From positions 1 to 8,367 of the forward strand of contig JARXKO010000061.1 of assembly GCA_030271595.1 (NCBI GenBank): 8,367 bases of DNA, in the 5' to 3' direction. Below are positions 1-6,695 of this stretch, piece after piece. Every line of letters begins with the position of its first letter. Position 1 is the stretch's first letter. The notes below the pieces were generated by a model. It saw only the letters and a program-made list of their open reading frames with translations. It made no database searches and was not told the DNA's origin. Position numbers and translations under genes: made by a program. The DNA comes from Pseudomonadota bacterium. GTDB lineage: Bacteria; Pseudomonadota; Alphaproteobacteria; Sphingomonadales; Sphingomonadaceae.

Positions 1-1566
1 GGCGGCGGGCCCAACCGCATCGGGCAGGGAATCGAGTTCGATTATTGCTGCTGCCACGCGGCGTTCGCGCTTGGCCGCGACCGGGGCGAGCAGAAGGGCG
101 CCGGCCACGAAGTGATCATGGTCAATTGCAATCCGGAGACGGTCTCGACCGACCCCGACACCTCGGACCGGCTGTATTTCGAGCCGCTGACGGCCGAAGA
201 CGTGCTCGAAATCGTCCACCGCGAGAAGGAAAAGGGGACATTGCTCGGCGTCATCGTCCAGCTTGGCGGCCAGACCCCGCTCAAGCTCGCCGCCGAGCTC
301 CAGGCGGCGGGGGTGCCGATCCTTGGCACCTCGCCCGACAGCATCGATCTTGCCGAGGACCGCGAGCGTTTTGCCGCCTTGGTCGCGCGCCTGGGCTTGA
401 TGCAGCCGGCCAATGGCATCGCCCGGAGCCGCGACGAAGCGCTGCAGGTGGCCGAGCGCATCGGCTACCCGGTACTGCTGCGCCCCAGCTATGTGCTTGG
501 CGGGCGCGGGATGGAGGTCGTCGACGGACCCCAGCAACTCGACCATTATATCGCCACCGCGGTCGCCGTTTCGGGCAATTCGCCGGTGCTGATCGACCGC
601 TATCTGCGCGACGCGATCGAGGTCGACGTCGATGCGATCTGCGACGGCGAGGAGGTCGCGGTCTGCGGCGTGCTCCAGCATATCGAGGAAGCCGGGGTCC
701 ATTCGGGCGACAGCGCCTGCGCCATTCCGCCGCACAGCCTGTCGCCGGCGATCATCACCGAAATCGAGCGCCAGACTCGCGAACTTGGCCTGGCGCTCAA
801 GGTCAAGGGGCTGATGAATATCCAGTTCGCGGTCAAGGGCAGCGATGTGTTCCTGATCGAGGTCAATCCGCGCGCCAGCCGCACGGTACCGTTCGTCGCC
901 AAGGCCATCGGCGTGCCCATCGCCAAGTTCGCGGCGCGGGTCATGGCGGGCGAGAAATTGAGCGCGATCGGGCCGATTGACCGCGACATCGACTATATCG
1001 CGGTCAAGGGCCCGGTATTCCCCTTCGCGCGCTTCCCGGGGACCGATCCGGTACTCGGACCGGAAATGAAGAGCACCGGAGAAGTCATGGGAATCGATCG
1101 CGATTTCGACCTCGCCTTTGCCAAGGCGATGCTCGGCGCAGGGATGATCCTGCCGCAATCGGGAACCGCGTTCGTGTCGGTCAAGGACGCCGACAAGGAC
1201 CATATTTTGCCAGCGGTAGAAAAACTGGTCGAGCTTGGGTTTGCGATCATCGCCACCGCCGGCACCGCGGCGTTTCTGGCCGGCAAGAATGTTCCGGTCA
1301 CGGGGGTCAACAAGGTCGCCCAGGGCCGGCCGCATATCGTCGACCGGCTGCGCGACGGCGCCATCGACCTCGTGCTCAATACCACCGAAGGCTGGCAGTC
1401 GCTGAAGGACAGCCATTCGATCCGCGCCACCGCGCTGCACAAGAAGGTCCCGTACTTCACCACCGCCGCAGCGAGCCTGGCGGCGGCACGGGCGATCGAG
1501 GCGGTGCGCGGCCATGCGCTTGAAGTCGCTGCAATGCAGGACTATTATTCGCCGCAAGCACGATAA
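1..1566 (+). CDS. carB: Carbamoyl-phosphate synthase large subunit, C-terminal half (5' end outside window)
   Basis: The open frame runs from the first base with no start in the window, so this is the last 521 residues of a protein usually about 1,070-1,110 long. The opening [17 protein letters not shown] is the family signature at the head of the second, carbamoyl-phosphate-forming half. The second ATP-grasp domain follows, with AEDRERF near residue 118, a GGRGME loop, the acidic [11 protein letters not shown] stretch, and the metal/nucleotide motif [13 protein letters not shown] with E287 and N289. An MGS-like allosteric domain occupies about residues 388-515. The enzyme makes carbamoyl phosphate from bicarbonate, ATP and glutamine-derived ammonia for pyrimidines and arginine, paired with CarA in the cytoplasm. 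Relative to the E. coli protein as I recall it, about seven extra residues sit near residues 29-36, and a proline precedes DTSDRLYF where tyrosine is usual. Identification is firm. greA follows, as in many alphaproteobacteria. Confidence 0.97.
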   Translation, partial: GGGPNRIGQGIEFDYCCCHAAFALGRDRGEQKGAGHEVIMVNCNPETVSTDPDTSDRLYFEPLTAEDVLEIVHREKEKGTLLGVIVQLGGQTPLKLAAELQAAGVPILGTSPDSIDLAEDRERFAALVARLGLMQPANGIARSRDEALQVAERIGYPVLLRPSYVLGGRGMEVVDGPQQLDHYIATAVAVSGNSPVLIDRYLRDAIEVDVDAICDGEEVAVCGVLQHIEEAGVHSGDSACAIPPHSLSPAIITEIERQTRELGLALKVKGLMNIQFAVKGSDVFLIEVNPRASRTVPFVAKAIGVPIAKFAARVMAGEKLSAIGPIDRDIDYIAVKGPVFPFARFPGTDPVLGPEMKSTGEVMGIDRDFDLAFAKAMLGAGMILPQSGTAFVSVKDADKDHILPAVEKLVELGFAIIATAGTAAFLAGKNVPVTGVNKVAQGRPHIVDRLRDGAIDLVLNTTEGWQSLKDSHSIRATALHKKVPYFTTAAASLAAARAIEAVRGHALEVAAMQDYYSPQAR

Positions 1567-1590
1567 GCTTCCACACATTGTCGCCACCGT

Positions 1591-1613
1591 GGCGCGCGCT
1601 GTTGCGACGCGCC
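1591..1613 (+). other. Strong intergenic hairpin between carB and greA
   Basis: A left arm (GGCGCG then CGC, 1591-1599) pairs with a right arm (GCG, bulged A at 1607, then CGCGCC, 1604-1613) around a TGTT loop, giving nine GC pairs. A second possible stem, CGCCA-CCG-TGGCG at 1582-1594, uses some of the same bases, so the two would be mutually exclusive. The nearest T run is only four bases and lies 10 nt downstream (1623-1626), so it does not look like a standard intrinsic terminator. It could slow RNA polymerase, protect an mRNA end or adjust greA relative to carB. That role is inference. Confidence 0.5.
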
Positions 1614-1642
1614 GGGGCGAGCTTTTGAAAAGGGATTTGACG

Positions 1643-2119
1643 ATGGCGAGTACCGAAAAGGTGCCGATGCTGGCCGAGGGCCAGGCGCAACTCAACGCCG
1701 ATCTCAAGCGGCTGAAGGCCGAGCGGCCCGAAGTGGTCGAGGCGATCGAGGTCGCGCGCGCCCACGGCGACCTCAGCGAGAATGCCGAATATCATGCGGC
1801 CAAGGAACGCCAGGGCCAGATCGAAGCGATGATCGTCGATATCGAGGATCGGCTCGCCCGCGCGATGGTCATCGACCCCAAGACCTTGTCGGGCGACAAG
1901 ATCGTGTTCGGGGCAACGGTCAATCTGATCGACGAGGAGAAGAAAAAGGTCCGCTACCAATTGGTCGGCCAGACCGAAGCCGACGCCAAGGTCGGCCGGA
2001 TCAGCTATAATTCGCCGCTCGGGCGGGCGCTGATCGGTCGTCAGAAGGGCGAGGAGGTCGAGGTGTCGACGCCGTCGGGCGAACGCTATTACGAGATCGC
2101 CAAGATCGAGTTCATTTGA
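1643..2119 (+). CDS. greA: Transcription elongation factor GreA
   Basis: The product is 158 residues, the same length as E. coli GreA. It rescues backtracked RNA polymerase by stimulating cleavage of the extruded RNA 3' end. The N-terminal half (about 12-76) is the antiparallel coiled coil that enters the polymerase secondary channel. Its tip carries the conserved [18 protein letters not shown] segment with acidic D43 and E46, which hold the catalytic metal. The C-terminal half (about 80-158) is the FKBP-like domain and includes the conserved [13 protein letters not shown] stretch. The ATG at 1643 is chosen over earlier in-frame starts because it gives the family length and has an AAAAGGG ribosome site eight bases upstream. 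The gene lies 76 nt after carB, and its stop overlaps the possible start of the rhomboid gene. Identification is firm. Confidence 0.97.
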   Translation: MASTEKVPMLAEGQAQLNADLKRLKAERPEVVEAIEVARAHGDLSENAEYHAAKERQGQIEAMIVDIEDRLARAMVIDPKTLSGDKIVFGATVNLIDEEKKKVRYQLVGQTEADAKVGRISYNSPLGRALIGRQKGEEVEVSTPSGERYYEIAKIEFI

Positions 2120-2766
2120 CCACCCGGGCGGACATGCTGGCGCGGGTTCCGCGGACCGCGACGGCCGCGATCAGCGCGCTCACCGCGCTGTCCTGGGCAA
2201 TAACCGCACTGCTCGGCCAGGATGAAGCGGCGGCGCTGGCGTTTGGCTTCATTCCGGCGCGGTTGAGCGGGGCCGCGGTGCAGTGGGCGGCGATCCCGGC
2301 CTGGCTGACCCCGCTGAGCGCGACGCTGGTCCATTCGGGGCTGTTTCACGTGTTTTTCAACCTCCTGCTGCTGGTGTGGTGCGGACGCGCGGTCGAGCGC
2401 GTTCTCGGACCGGCGAGCCTCGTCCTGATTTACATCGTCGGCGCCTACACCGCGGCGATCGCGCAATGGGCGGTCGATCCGTTGAGCGTGACCCCGATGA
2501 TCGGCGCCAGCGGGGCGATCAGCGCCGTGCTCGGCGCGTTCGCGCTCAGTTTCGGGCGGGCGCGCACGGTCACCCGCTCGCCGCGGTTCAACCGGCTGTT
2601 CAACGCCTTGTGGCTGCTGGTGGCCTGGATCCTGCTCCAGATCGCGATCGGCTGGCTCGCCGGAGGCCAGGGCTATCTGCTCGCCACCCCGGCGCATATC
2701 GGCGGGTTTGTCGCCGGGTTGCTGCTGCAGCGGCCGCTGCTGATGTGGCGCTACCGCTCGGCCTGA
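2116..2766 (+). CDS. Rhomboid family intramembrane serine protease
   Basis: This is a polytopic membrane protein of 216 residues, or 210 if it starts at the ATG at 2134. The rhomboid landmarks are present in order: an HxxxxHxxxN helix (H73, H78, N82, in [10 protein letters not shown]), the catalytic serine in GASG (S132) and the catalytic histidine in the last helix (H194, in [12 protein letters not shown]). With both halves of the Ser-His dyad intact it should be an active protease that cuts transmembrane substrates within the bilayer. Substrates cannot be read from the sequence. The TTG at 2116 overlaps the greA stop (TTGA), which suggests translational coupling, but neither start has a good ribosome site, so the exact N terminus is open. 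The 3' end overlaps the converging DUF4170 gene by 16 nt. The family call is secure; the start is about even between the two codons. Confidence 0.92.
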   Translation: MTTRADMLARVPRTATAAISALTALSWAITALLGQDEAAALAFGFIPARLSGAAVQWAAIPAWLTPLSATLVHSGLFHVFFNLLLLVWCGRAVERVLGPASLVLIYIVGAYTAAIAQWAVDPLSVTPMIGASGAISAVLGAFALSFGRARTVTRSPRFNRLFNALWLLVAWILLQIAIGWLAGGQGYLLATPAHIGGFVAGLLLQRPLLMWRYRSA

Positions 2767-3002
2767 ATCGCCTTGGGCCGGGCGATGCCGCCACTTTCGG
2801 GCTCGAGCAGGCGGTGGAGGTGGACGATGACATATTTCATCTCGGCATCGTCGACCGAGCTTTGGGCGCGGCCGCGCCACGCTTCCTCGGCCTCGGCATA
2901 GCTGTCGAACAGTCCGACCAGGTCCATCTCGTCGAGGTTGATGAAGTCGAGGCCGAGCGGATCCTTGACCCGGCCGCCGAAGACGAAGTGAAGCTTGCTC
3001 AT
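2751..3002 (-). CDS. DUF4170 family small protein
   Basis: An 83-residue soluble protein with no signal peptide or membrane segment. It matches the DUF4170 pattern as I recall it: an N-terminal LHFVFGGRVKDP strand region, a central aromatic and acidic stretch (FDSYAEAEEAWRG), and the conserved DDAEMKYVIVHLHRLLEP near the end. The family is typical of alphaproteobacteria and has no assigned function; the fold is probably a small alpha/beta unit. The ATG at 3002 lacks a clear ribosome site. It lies 43 nt downstream of the four-gene membrane cassette on the same strand with no terminator visible between, so it may be read through from the stress promoter. Its 3' end overlaps the rhomboid gene tail-to-tail by 16 nt. 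The family call comes from remembered motifs, not a search. Confidence 0.8.
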   Translation of the reverse strand: MSKLHFVFGGRVKDPLGLDFINLDEMDLVGLFDSYAEAEEAWRGRAQSSVDDAEMKYVIVHLHRLLEPESGGIARPKAIQAER

Positions 3003-3045
3003 CGGGCGCCCGCTAGCCGGAAATGCCGGTCAGTGGAAGCGCTGC

Positions 3046-3462
3046 TCAGCGTTTGCGCGCGGCATCGACCGCGGCGCCGGCTGACGCCTTGGCGGCATCG
3101 CCCATGCCCTGGAGCAGCGAGCGCAGGGTCTGCTCGCCTTTCTCGCGGCTGATGCCGAGCTCCTCGAGCTGTTTGGTGCCGGTTTCGCGAGCAGCGTCGG
3201 CGGCCGCCCTGGCGGTCTGCTTGACGCGTTTGGCCGTCGGACCGACGAGCTCGGTTTCCTTGTCGGTGCGGGGCAGCAAAGCGGCGATCAGCGCGCCCGC
3301 GGCAATCCCGCCGGCGAGCGCGAGCAGCGGGGCGTCGCTGAGCGACTCGCGCGCCTTCTTGCCGGCACCGGCGACATTGTCGCGCGCCTGCTCATAGCTT
3401 TCGATGGCGCGCTGACGCGCCTGGTCGGCGAAATTGCGGTCGTCGTCATGACGGGGACTCAT
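3046..3462 (-). CDS. Small single-helix membrane protein, fourth gene of the stress cassette
   Basis: A 138-residue protein with one hydrophobic segment at about residues 44-64 (APLLALAGGIAAGALIAALL). A charged, helical N-terminal part rich in Glu, Arg and Asp precedes it, and a long Ala/Lys/Glu amphipathic helix region (about 75-138) follows it. The layout recalls YtxH/DUF883-like membrane-anchored proteins, but I do not recognise a named family with certainty. The ATG overlaps the stop of the DUF3618 gene as ATGA, a four-base overlap, and a GGAGAAGG ribosome site lies just upstream inside the preceding gene, so the start is well supported and translation is probably coupled. It is likely an inner-membrane stress protein that shapes or scaffolds the membrane. 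That role is inferred from its neighbours. Confidence 0.8.
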   Translation of the reverse strand: MSPRHDDDRNFADQARQRAIESYEQARDNVAGAGKKARESLSDAPLLALAGGIAAGALIAALLPRTDKETELVGPTAKRVKQTARAAADAARETGTKQLEELGISREKGEQTLRSLLQGMGDAAKASAGAAVDAARKR

Positions 3463-3875
3463 TTACCTTCTCCACTTTTCTTCGCTCGGGTTGGGCGAGG
3501 TTTCTTGGCTGCCGGGCCGCGGGCGGCGGCCCTGGGCGTGGCAGGTTTCCTGGCTGCGGCCTTGCGGCGTTTCTTCTGGGCGCGCTTCTCACCCCAGCCG
3601 TCGACCATCTTGCCGGCCATGCCGATTAGCGGATCGCGGGCGAGGAACATGGCGATCGCGGCGGCAACGCCGGTCGCCGCGAGGGGCCGCGACTTGACCG
3701 CATCGACCGCCTCCTCGGCGAGATCGGCGCCTTTGACTTTGGCGCCCTCCCACGCTTCGCGGGCGAGGGTCCTGGGCTTCAGGCGCTCCTGGAGATCGCC
3801 AGCGGTGCCGATGAGCCGGGCGCGGGCGCGCTCGACCTCGATCCGCGCCTCGGCGACGTGTTTGTCCTCGCTCAT
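3459..3875 (-). CDS. DUF3618 family protein with lysine/arginine-rich C-terminal tail
   Basis: A 138-residue protein. Residues 8-34 (AEARIEVERARARLIGTAGDLQERLKP) match the DUF3618 helix that is often found beside holin-superfamily membrane proteins. A short hydrophobic stretch at about 63-80 may touch or span the membrane. Residues 97-138 are extremely basic, with repeated Lys, Arg, Ala and Pro (KKRRKAAARKP and further KK and RPTRAKK blocks), like histone H1-type or nucleic-acid-binding tails. It starts with an ATGA overlap with the holin-like gene upstream and ends with an ATGA overlap with the next gene, so it sits in the middle of one transcript. A membrane-anchored protein that contacts RNA, ribosomes, DNA or acidic lipid through its tail is a reasonable inference. 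The DUF3618 call is fairly secure; function is unknown. Confidence 0.85.
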   Translation of the reverse strand: MSEDKHVAEARIEVERARARLIGTAGDLQERLKPRTLAREAWEGAKVKGADLAEEAVDAVKSRPLAATGVAAAIAMFLARDPLIGMAGKMVDGWGEKRAQKKRRKAAARKPATPRAAARGPAAKKPRPTRAKKSGEGK

Positions 3876-4216
3876 TTGAGGCCATCCAGACGCTTGCGCG
3901 CCTGCTGGACGAGGAGAAACGCAAGTCCGGCGAAGATCATTGCGGTGACCAGCCCGGCGAGGACCGCGCCGATCACAAGATAAAGCGCGCCGAACAGGGT
4001 GAAGGCAAGCATCAGAACCGCCGCCTGAAGCAGCAGAAAGGCGCCGCCGAGCAAGCCCGCCGGCACCGCCGCGGCGCGGGCTTTCGACCCCGCCACCGCC
4101 TTGGCCAGCCCGATTTCCGCACGGGCATAGGCTTTGCCTTCATCGAGCAGCTGGTGGACCAGATCGCCGACTGGCCGCTCGTTGTCGGGATCGCCCTGTT
4201 GGGCAGGCCTGAGCAT
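3872..4216 (-). CDS. Holin-superfamily (YqjE-like) small membrane protein
   Basis: A 114-residue protein with an amphipathic N-terminal helix (about 16-46, with DLVHQLLDEGKAYARAEIGLAKA), then two membrane helices at about 50-72 and 78-103, and a short basic end. This is the pattern of the Phage_holin_3_6 (holin superfamily III) proteins, including E. coli YqjE. Despite the name, members outside phages are not known to lyse cells, and there is no endolysin or other phage gene nearby, so a lytic role is unlikely. The start overlaps the upstream stop as TGATG (one shared base) and the end overlaps DUF3618 by four bases. The E. coli neighbours yqjD and yqjE pair a DUF883 protein with this family in the same way. 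Confidence 0.87.
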   Translation of the reverse strand: MLRPAQQGDPDNERPVGDLVHQLLDEGKAYARAEIGLAKAVAGSKARAAAVPAGLLGGAFLLLQAAVLMLAFTLFGALYLVIGAVLAGLVTAMIFAGLAFLLVQQARKRLDGLK

Positions 4217-4731
4217 CAGTCGCGGTCGCCCGGCGTCGCCCCGAGTCCGCTCTTGATCAGGCGGGCGAGGACGAAGCCGACCACTGCCGCTCCGGCCAGC
4301 GCGATGCCCGGGCTGTTGCGGACAAAAGTGCGGGTGTCGTCGATCAGCTCGTCGGGGTTTTTCTTGCCCAATGTCCCGGCGGCCTTGTCGAGCGCGGTCG
4401 CGGCTTTGCGCGCGTAATCGCCATATTCGGCGCCGAGCCGCTCATCGATGCCGCCGGCGGTGTCGCCGACCATCTTCGAGACGTTGGTGAGCGCGTCGAC
4501 GGTTCGTTCGAGCCCTTGAGCGACGAGCCCGCGCGCCTTGTCGGCAGCCTGGCCGGCGATCTTCTCGCCGCCGGTGCGCAACTTGTCGCCGACCGAATCG
4601 GCGCGGATCGAAAGCGTGTCCCTGTCGCCATCGGCGGTCTGGCCGTCGGTGACGATCGCCGGGCTGTTCTGCGGCTCGGCCACGGCCAGTTCGGTTTCAT
4701 CGGGTGTCGTCGGGGTTTTTTTCACGGCCAT
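4216..4731 (-). CDS. DUF883-like membrane-anchored protein, first gene of the stress cassette
   Basis: A 171-residue protein. The first 45 residues are acidic, Thr/Pro-rich and probably disordered. Residues 46-122 form long amphipathic helices, and residues 126-160 (PDELIDDTRTFVRNSPGIALAG and on) end in a single C-terminal membrane helix at about 140-158. The RxSPGIALAGAAVVGFVLARLI arrangement resembles the ElaB/YqjD/DUF883 tail anchor. E. coli YqjD is known to sit in the inner membrane and bind ribosomes in stationary phase; whether this protein does so is inference. The ATG at 4731 is chosen over an in-frame TTG six bases earlier because AAGGAG lies eight bases before the ATG but only two before the TTG. 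It leads the leftward cassette, and a GGAAC-type stress promoter lies just upstream. Confidence 0.83.
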   Translation of the reverse strand: MAVKKTPTTPDETELAVAEPQNSPAIVTDGQTADGDRDTLSIRADSVGDKLRTGGEKIAGQAADKARGLVAQGLERTVDALTNVSKMVGDTAGGIDERLGAEYGDYARKAATALDKAAGTLGKKNPDELIDDTRTFVRNSPGIALAGAAVVGFVLARLIKSGLGATPGDRD

Positions 4732-4739
4732 CGCCAAAT

Positions 4740-4745
4740 CTCCTT
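4740..4745 (-). promoter_or_regulatory. Shine-Dalgarno that fixes the start of the cassette's first gene
   Basis: On the minus strand the bases read AAGGAG, eight bases before the ATG at 4731. The alternative TTG at 4737 would be only two bases away, so this site selects the ATG. Confidence 0.75.
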
Positions 4746-4757
4746 CTCTGTGGGCTC

Positions 4758-4783
4758 AACCCGGAGCACCGGGGCTTCGTTCC
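4758..4783 (-). promoter_or_regulatory. Candidate EcfG general-stress sigma factor promoter
   Basis: On the minus strand GGAAC (4783-4779) is followed by 17 bases and then GGTT (4761-4758). The published alphaproteobacterial EcfG consensus is GGAAC, 16-17 bases, then CGTT, so only one base of the -10 element differs. Transcription would begin near 4750-4752, leaving a leader of about 20 bases that contains the AAGGAG ribosome site. The position directly upstream of a membrane cassette with an RpoS-controlled counterpart in E. coli strengthens the call. Other GGAAC words I checked in the window lack a matching -10 element. Confidence 0.65.
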
Positions 4784-4801
4784 GCCTGCCCGCGGCGAAA
4801 G

Positions 4802-4829
4802 TTGCACGCTTGGGCGGGCCGGTTATGAC
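4802..4829 (+). promoter_or_regulatory. eno: Possible housekeeping promoter for eno
   Basis: TTGCAC (4802-4807), 16 bases, then TATGAC (4824-4829) gives a plausible sigma-70-like promoter with a leader of roughly 40 bases before the eno ATG. The -35 matches the consensus only in its TTG part, so support is modest. It would fire away from the stress promoter in the same 145 nt spacer. Confidence 0.35.
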
Positions 4830-4867
4830 AGCACCGCAACTCCGCAAATCATTACGCCTGCGAATGA

Positions 4868-6166
<1,299 letters not shown>

Positions 6167-6257
6167 TCCACAGACTTATCCCGCATTTTTGCCCAAGCCA
6201 TCCCCCAAAGCATTCTTTTTGCTTGCATGTCCGACTCCTTCGTGATTCTCTGACGTC
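6167..6257. other. AT-richer spacer between eno and the FtsB-type gene
   Basis: This 91 nt spacer is noticeably richer in A and T than its surroundings, with T runs at 6186-6190 and 6216-6220. A weak stem (AAGCA at 6208-6212 with TGCTT at 6220-6224) has its T run in the loop, so it is not a convincing terminator. TTGCAT (6223-6228) and GATTCT (6244-6249) are weak promoter-like words with poor spacing. It begins with a DnaA-box-like run that includes the eno stop codon. Confidence 0.4.
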
Positions 6258-6572
6258 ATGGGAGGGACGACCAGGCACAGCATAAGCTTGATCCGCCGCG
6301 CGGCGATGCCGGCGCTGGTGCTGATCATCCTTGGCACCTTCGGCGGCCATGCCCTTGCCGGGCCCAACGGAATCCTCGCCTGGGGCGGCTATCACCGGGC
6401 GTTGAAGGAACGCCAGGCCGAGCTCGCCCAGATCGAGCAGGAGCGCGCCCAGTTGCGCCATCACTCGCAATTGCTCGACCCGCGCAAGGCGGACCCCGAC
6501 ATGGCCGACGAGCTGGTGCGCAAGGATTTGGGGCTGGTGCGGCCGGATGAAGTGATCGTCCCGCTGCAGTAG
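6258..6572 (+). CDS. ftsB: FtsB/DivIC-type septum formation initiator protein
   Basis: A 104-residue bitopic membrane protein with a short cytoplasmic N terminus, one membrane helix at about 17-36, a coiled coil at about 45-73 (HRALKERQAELAQIEQERAQL), and an ending of the DPDMADELVRKDLGLVRPDEVIV type. This order of segments is that of the FtsB/DivIC family, which joins FtsL and FtsQ in the divisome. The alphaproteobacterial family members commonly lie between eno and pdhA, as here, and this supports the call for a short and weakly conserved protein. The ATG at 6258 is the first available start. No Shine-Dalgarno precedes it, so the transcript may be leaderless or the ribosome site non-canonical. 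I would call the family confidently and the exact symbol a little less so. Confidence 0.85.
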   Translation: MGGTTRHSISLIRRAAMPALVLIILGTFGGHALAGPNGILAWGGYHRALKERQAELAQIEQERAQLRHHSQLLDPRKADPDMADELVRKDLGLVRPDEVIVPLQ

Positions 6573-6695
6573 TGCGCCTGCGGAGGCCGGCGCCCGCGGC
6601 GCCCACGTTGGACATTCAGCAACGGCGTTACCAGGCTGGGTGCGAATTCGCCCCGGTTGCCGCCCGCCGCACCGCCTCCTATAGACCCGCGCTCC
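6573..6695. other. Spacer between the FtsB-type gene and pdhA
   Basis: The 123 nt spacer contains a GC hairpin (GGCGCC at 6589-6594 and 6598-6603 around a CGC loop) without a following T run, and the candidate pdhA promoter at its right end. An open frame can be drawn through its last part from a TTG at 6657, but that codon is better read as part of a -35 element. Confidence 0.5.
6657..6685 (+). promoter_or_regulatory. pdhA: Candidate promoter for a leaderless pdhA transcript
   Basis: TTGCCG (6657-6662), exactly 17 bases, then TATAGA (6680-6685) matches four of six consensus bases in each element. Transcription would begin at about 6691-6693, only a few bases before the ATG at 6696 and the second ATG at 6699. 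This agrees with the absence of any Shine-Dalgarno before these codons. Confidence 0.45.

Noticed and set aside
45..980. A 311-codon open frame in another frame within carB
   Set aside because: It is Arg/Ala/Gly-rich with no motif, and the carB frame is unmistakable here.
1801..1830. GGAAC words in greA and elsewhere (also in carB, ftsB and pdhB) as EcfG promoters
   Set aside because: No CGTT-like element lies 16-17 bases downstream in those I checked, and they lie inside conserved coding sequence.
3872..4216. Phage lysis module suggested by the holin-family match
   Set aside because: No endolysin, spanin or other phage gene is nearby; the family also includes chromosomal YqjE-type proteins found with DUF883 partners, as here.
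4735..4737. TTG start for the DUF883-like gene
   Set aside because: It would leave only two bases after AAGGAG, while the ATG at 4731 has an eight-base spacing.
6206..6225. Stem with T run after eno as an intrinsic terminator
   Set aside because: Only five pairs, and the T run is in the loop and not after the stem.
6251..6258. Perfect palindrome TGACGTCA at the ftsB start
   Set aside because: An eight-base palindrome is expected by chance in a window of this size, and no second copy or known bacterial regulator supports it.
6589..6603. GGCGCC-CGC-GGCGCC as a terminator after ftsB
   Set aside because: Only six pairs, no T tract after it, and such GC words are common in this DNA.
6657..6695. 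TTG start giving pdhA 13 extra residues
   Set aside because: No ribosome site, a Pro/Ala-only extension, and the TTG falls in a well-spaced -35 element; the ATG pair is the better start.
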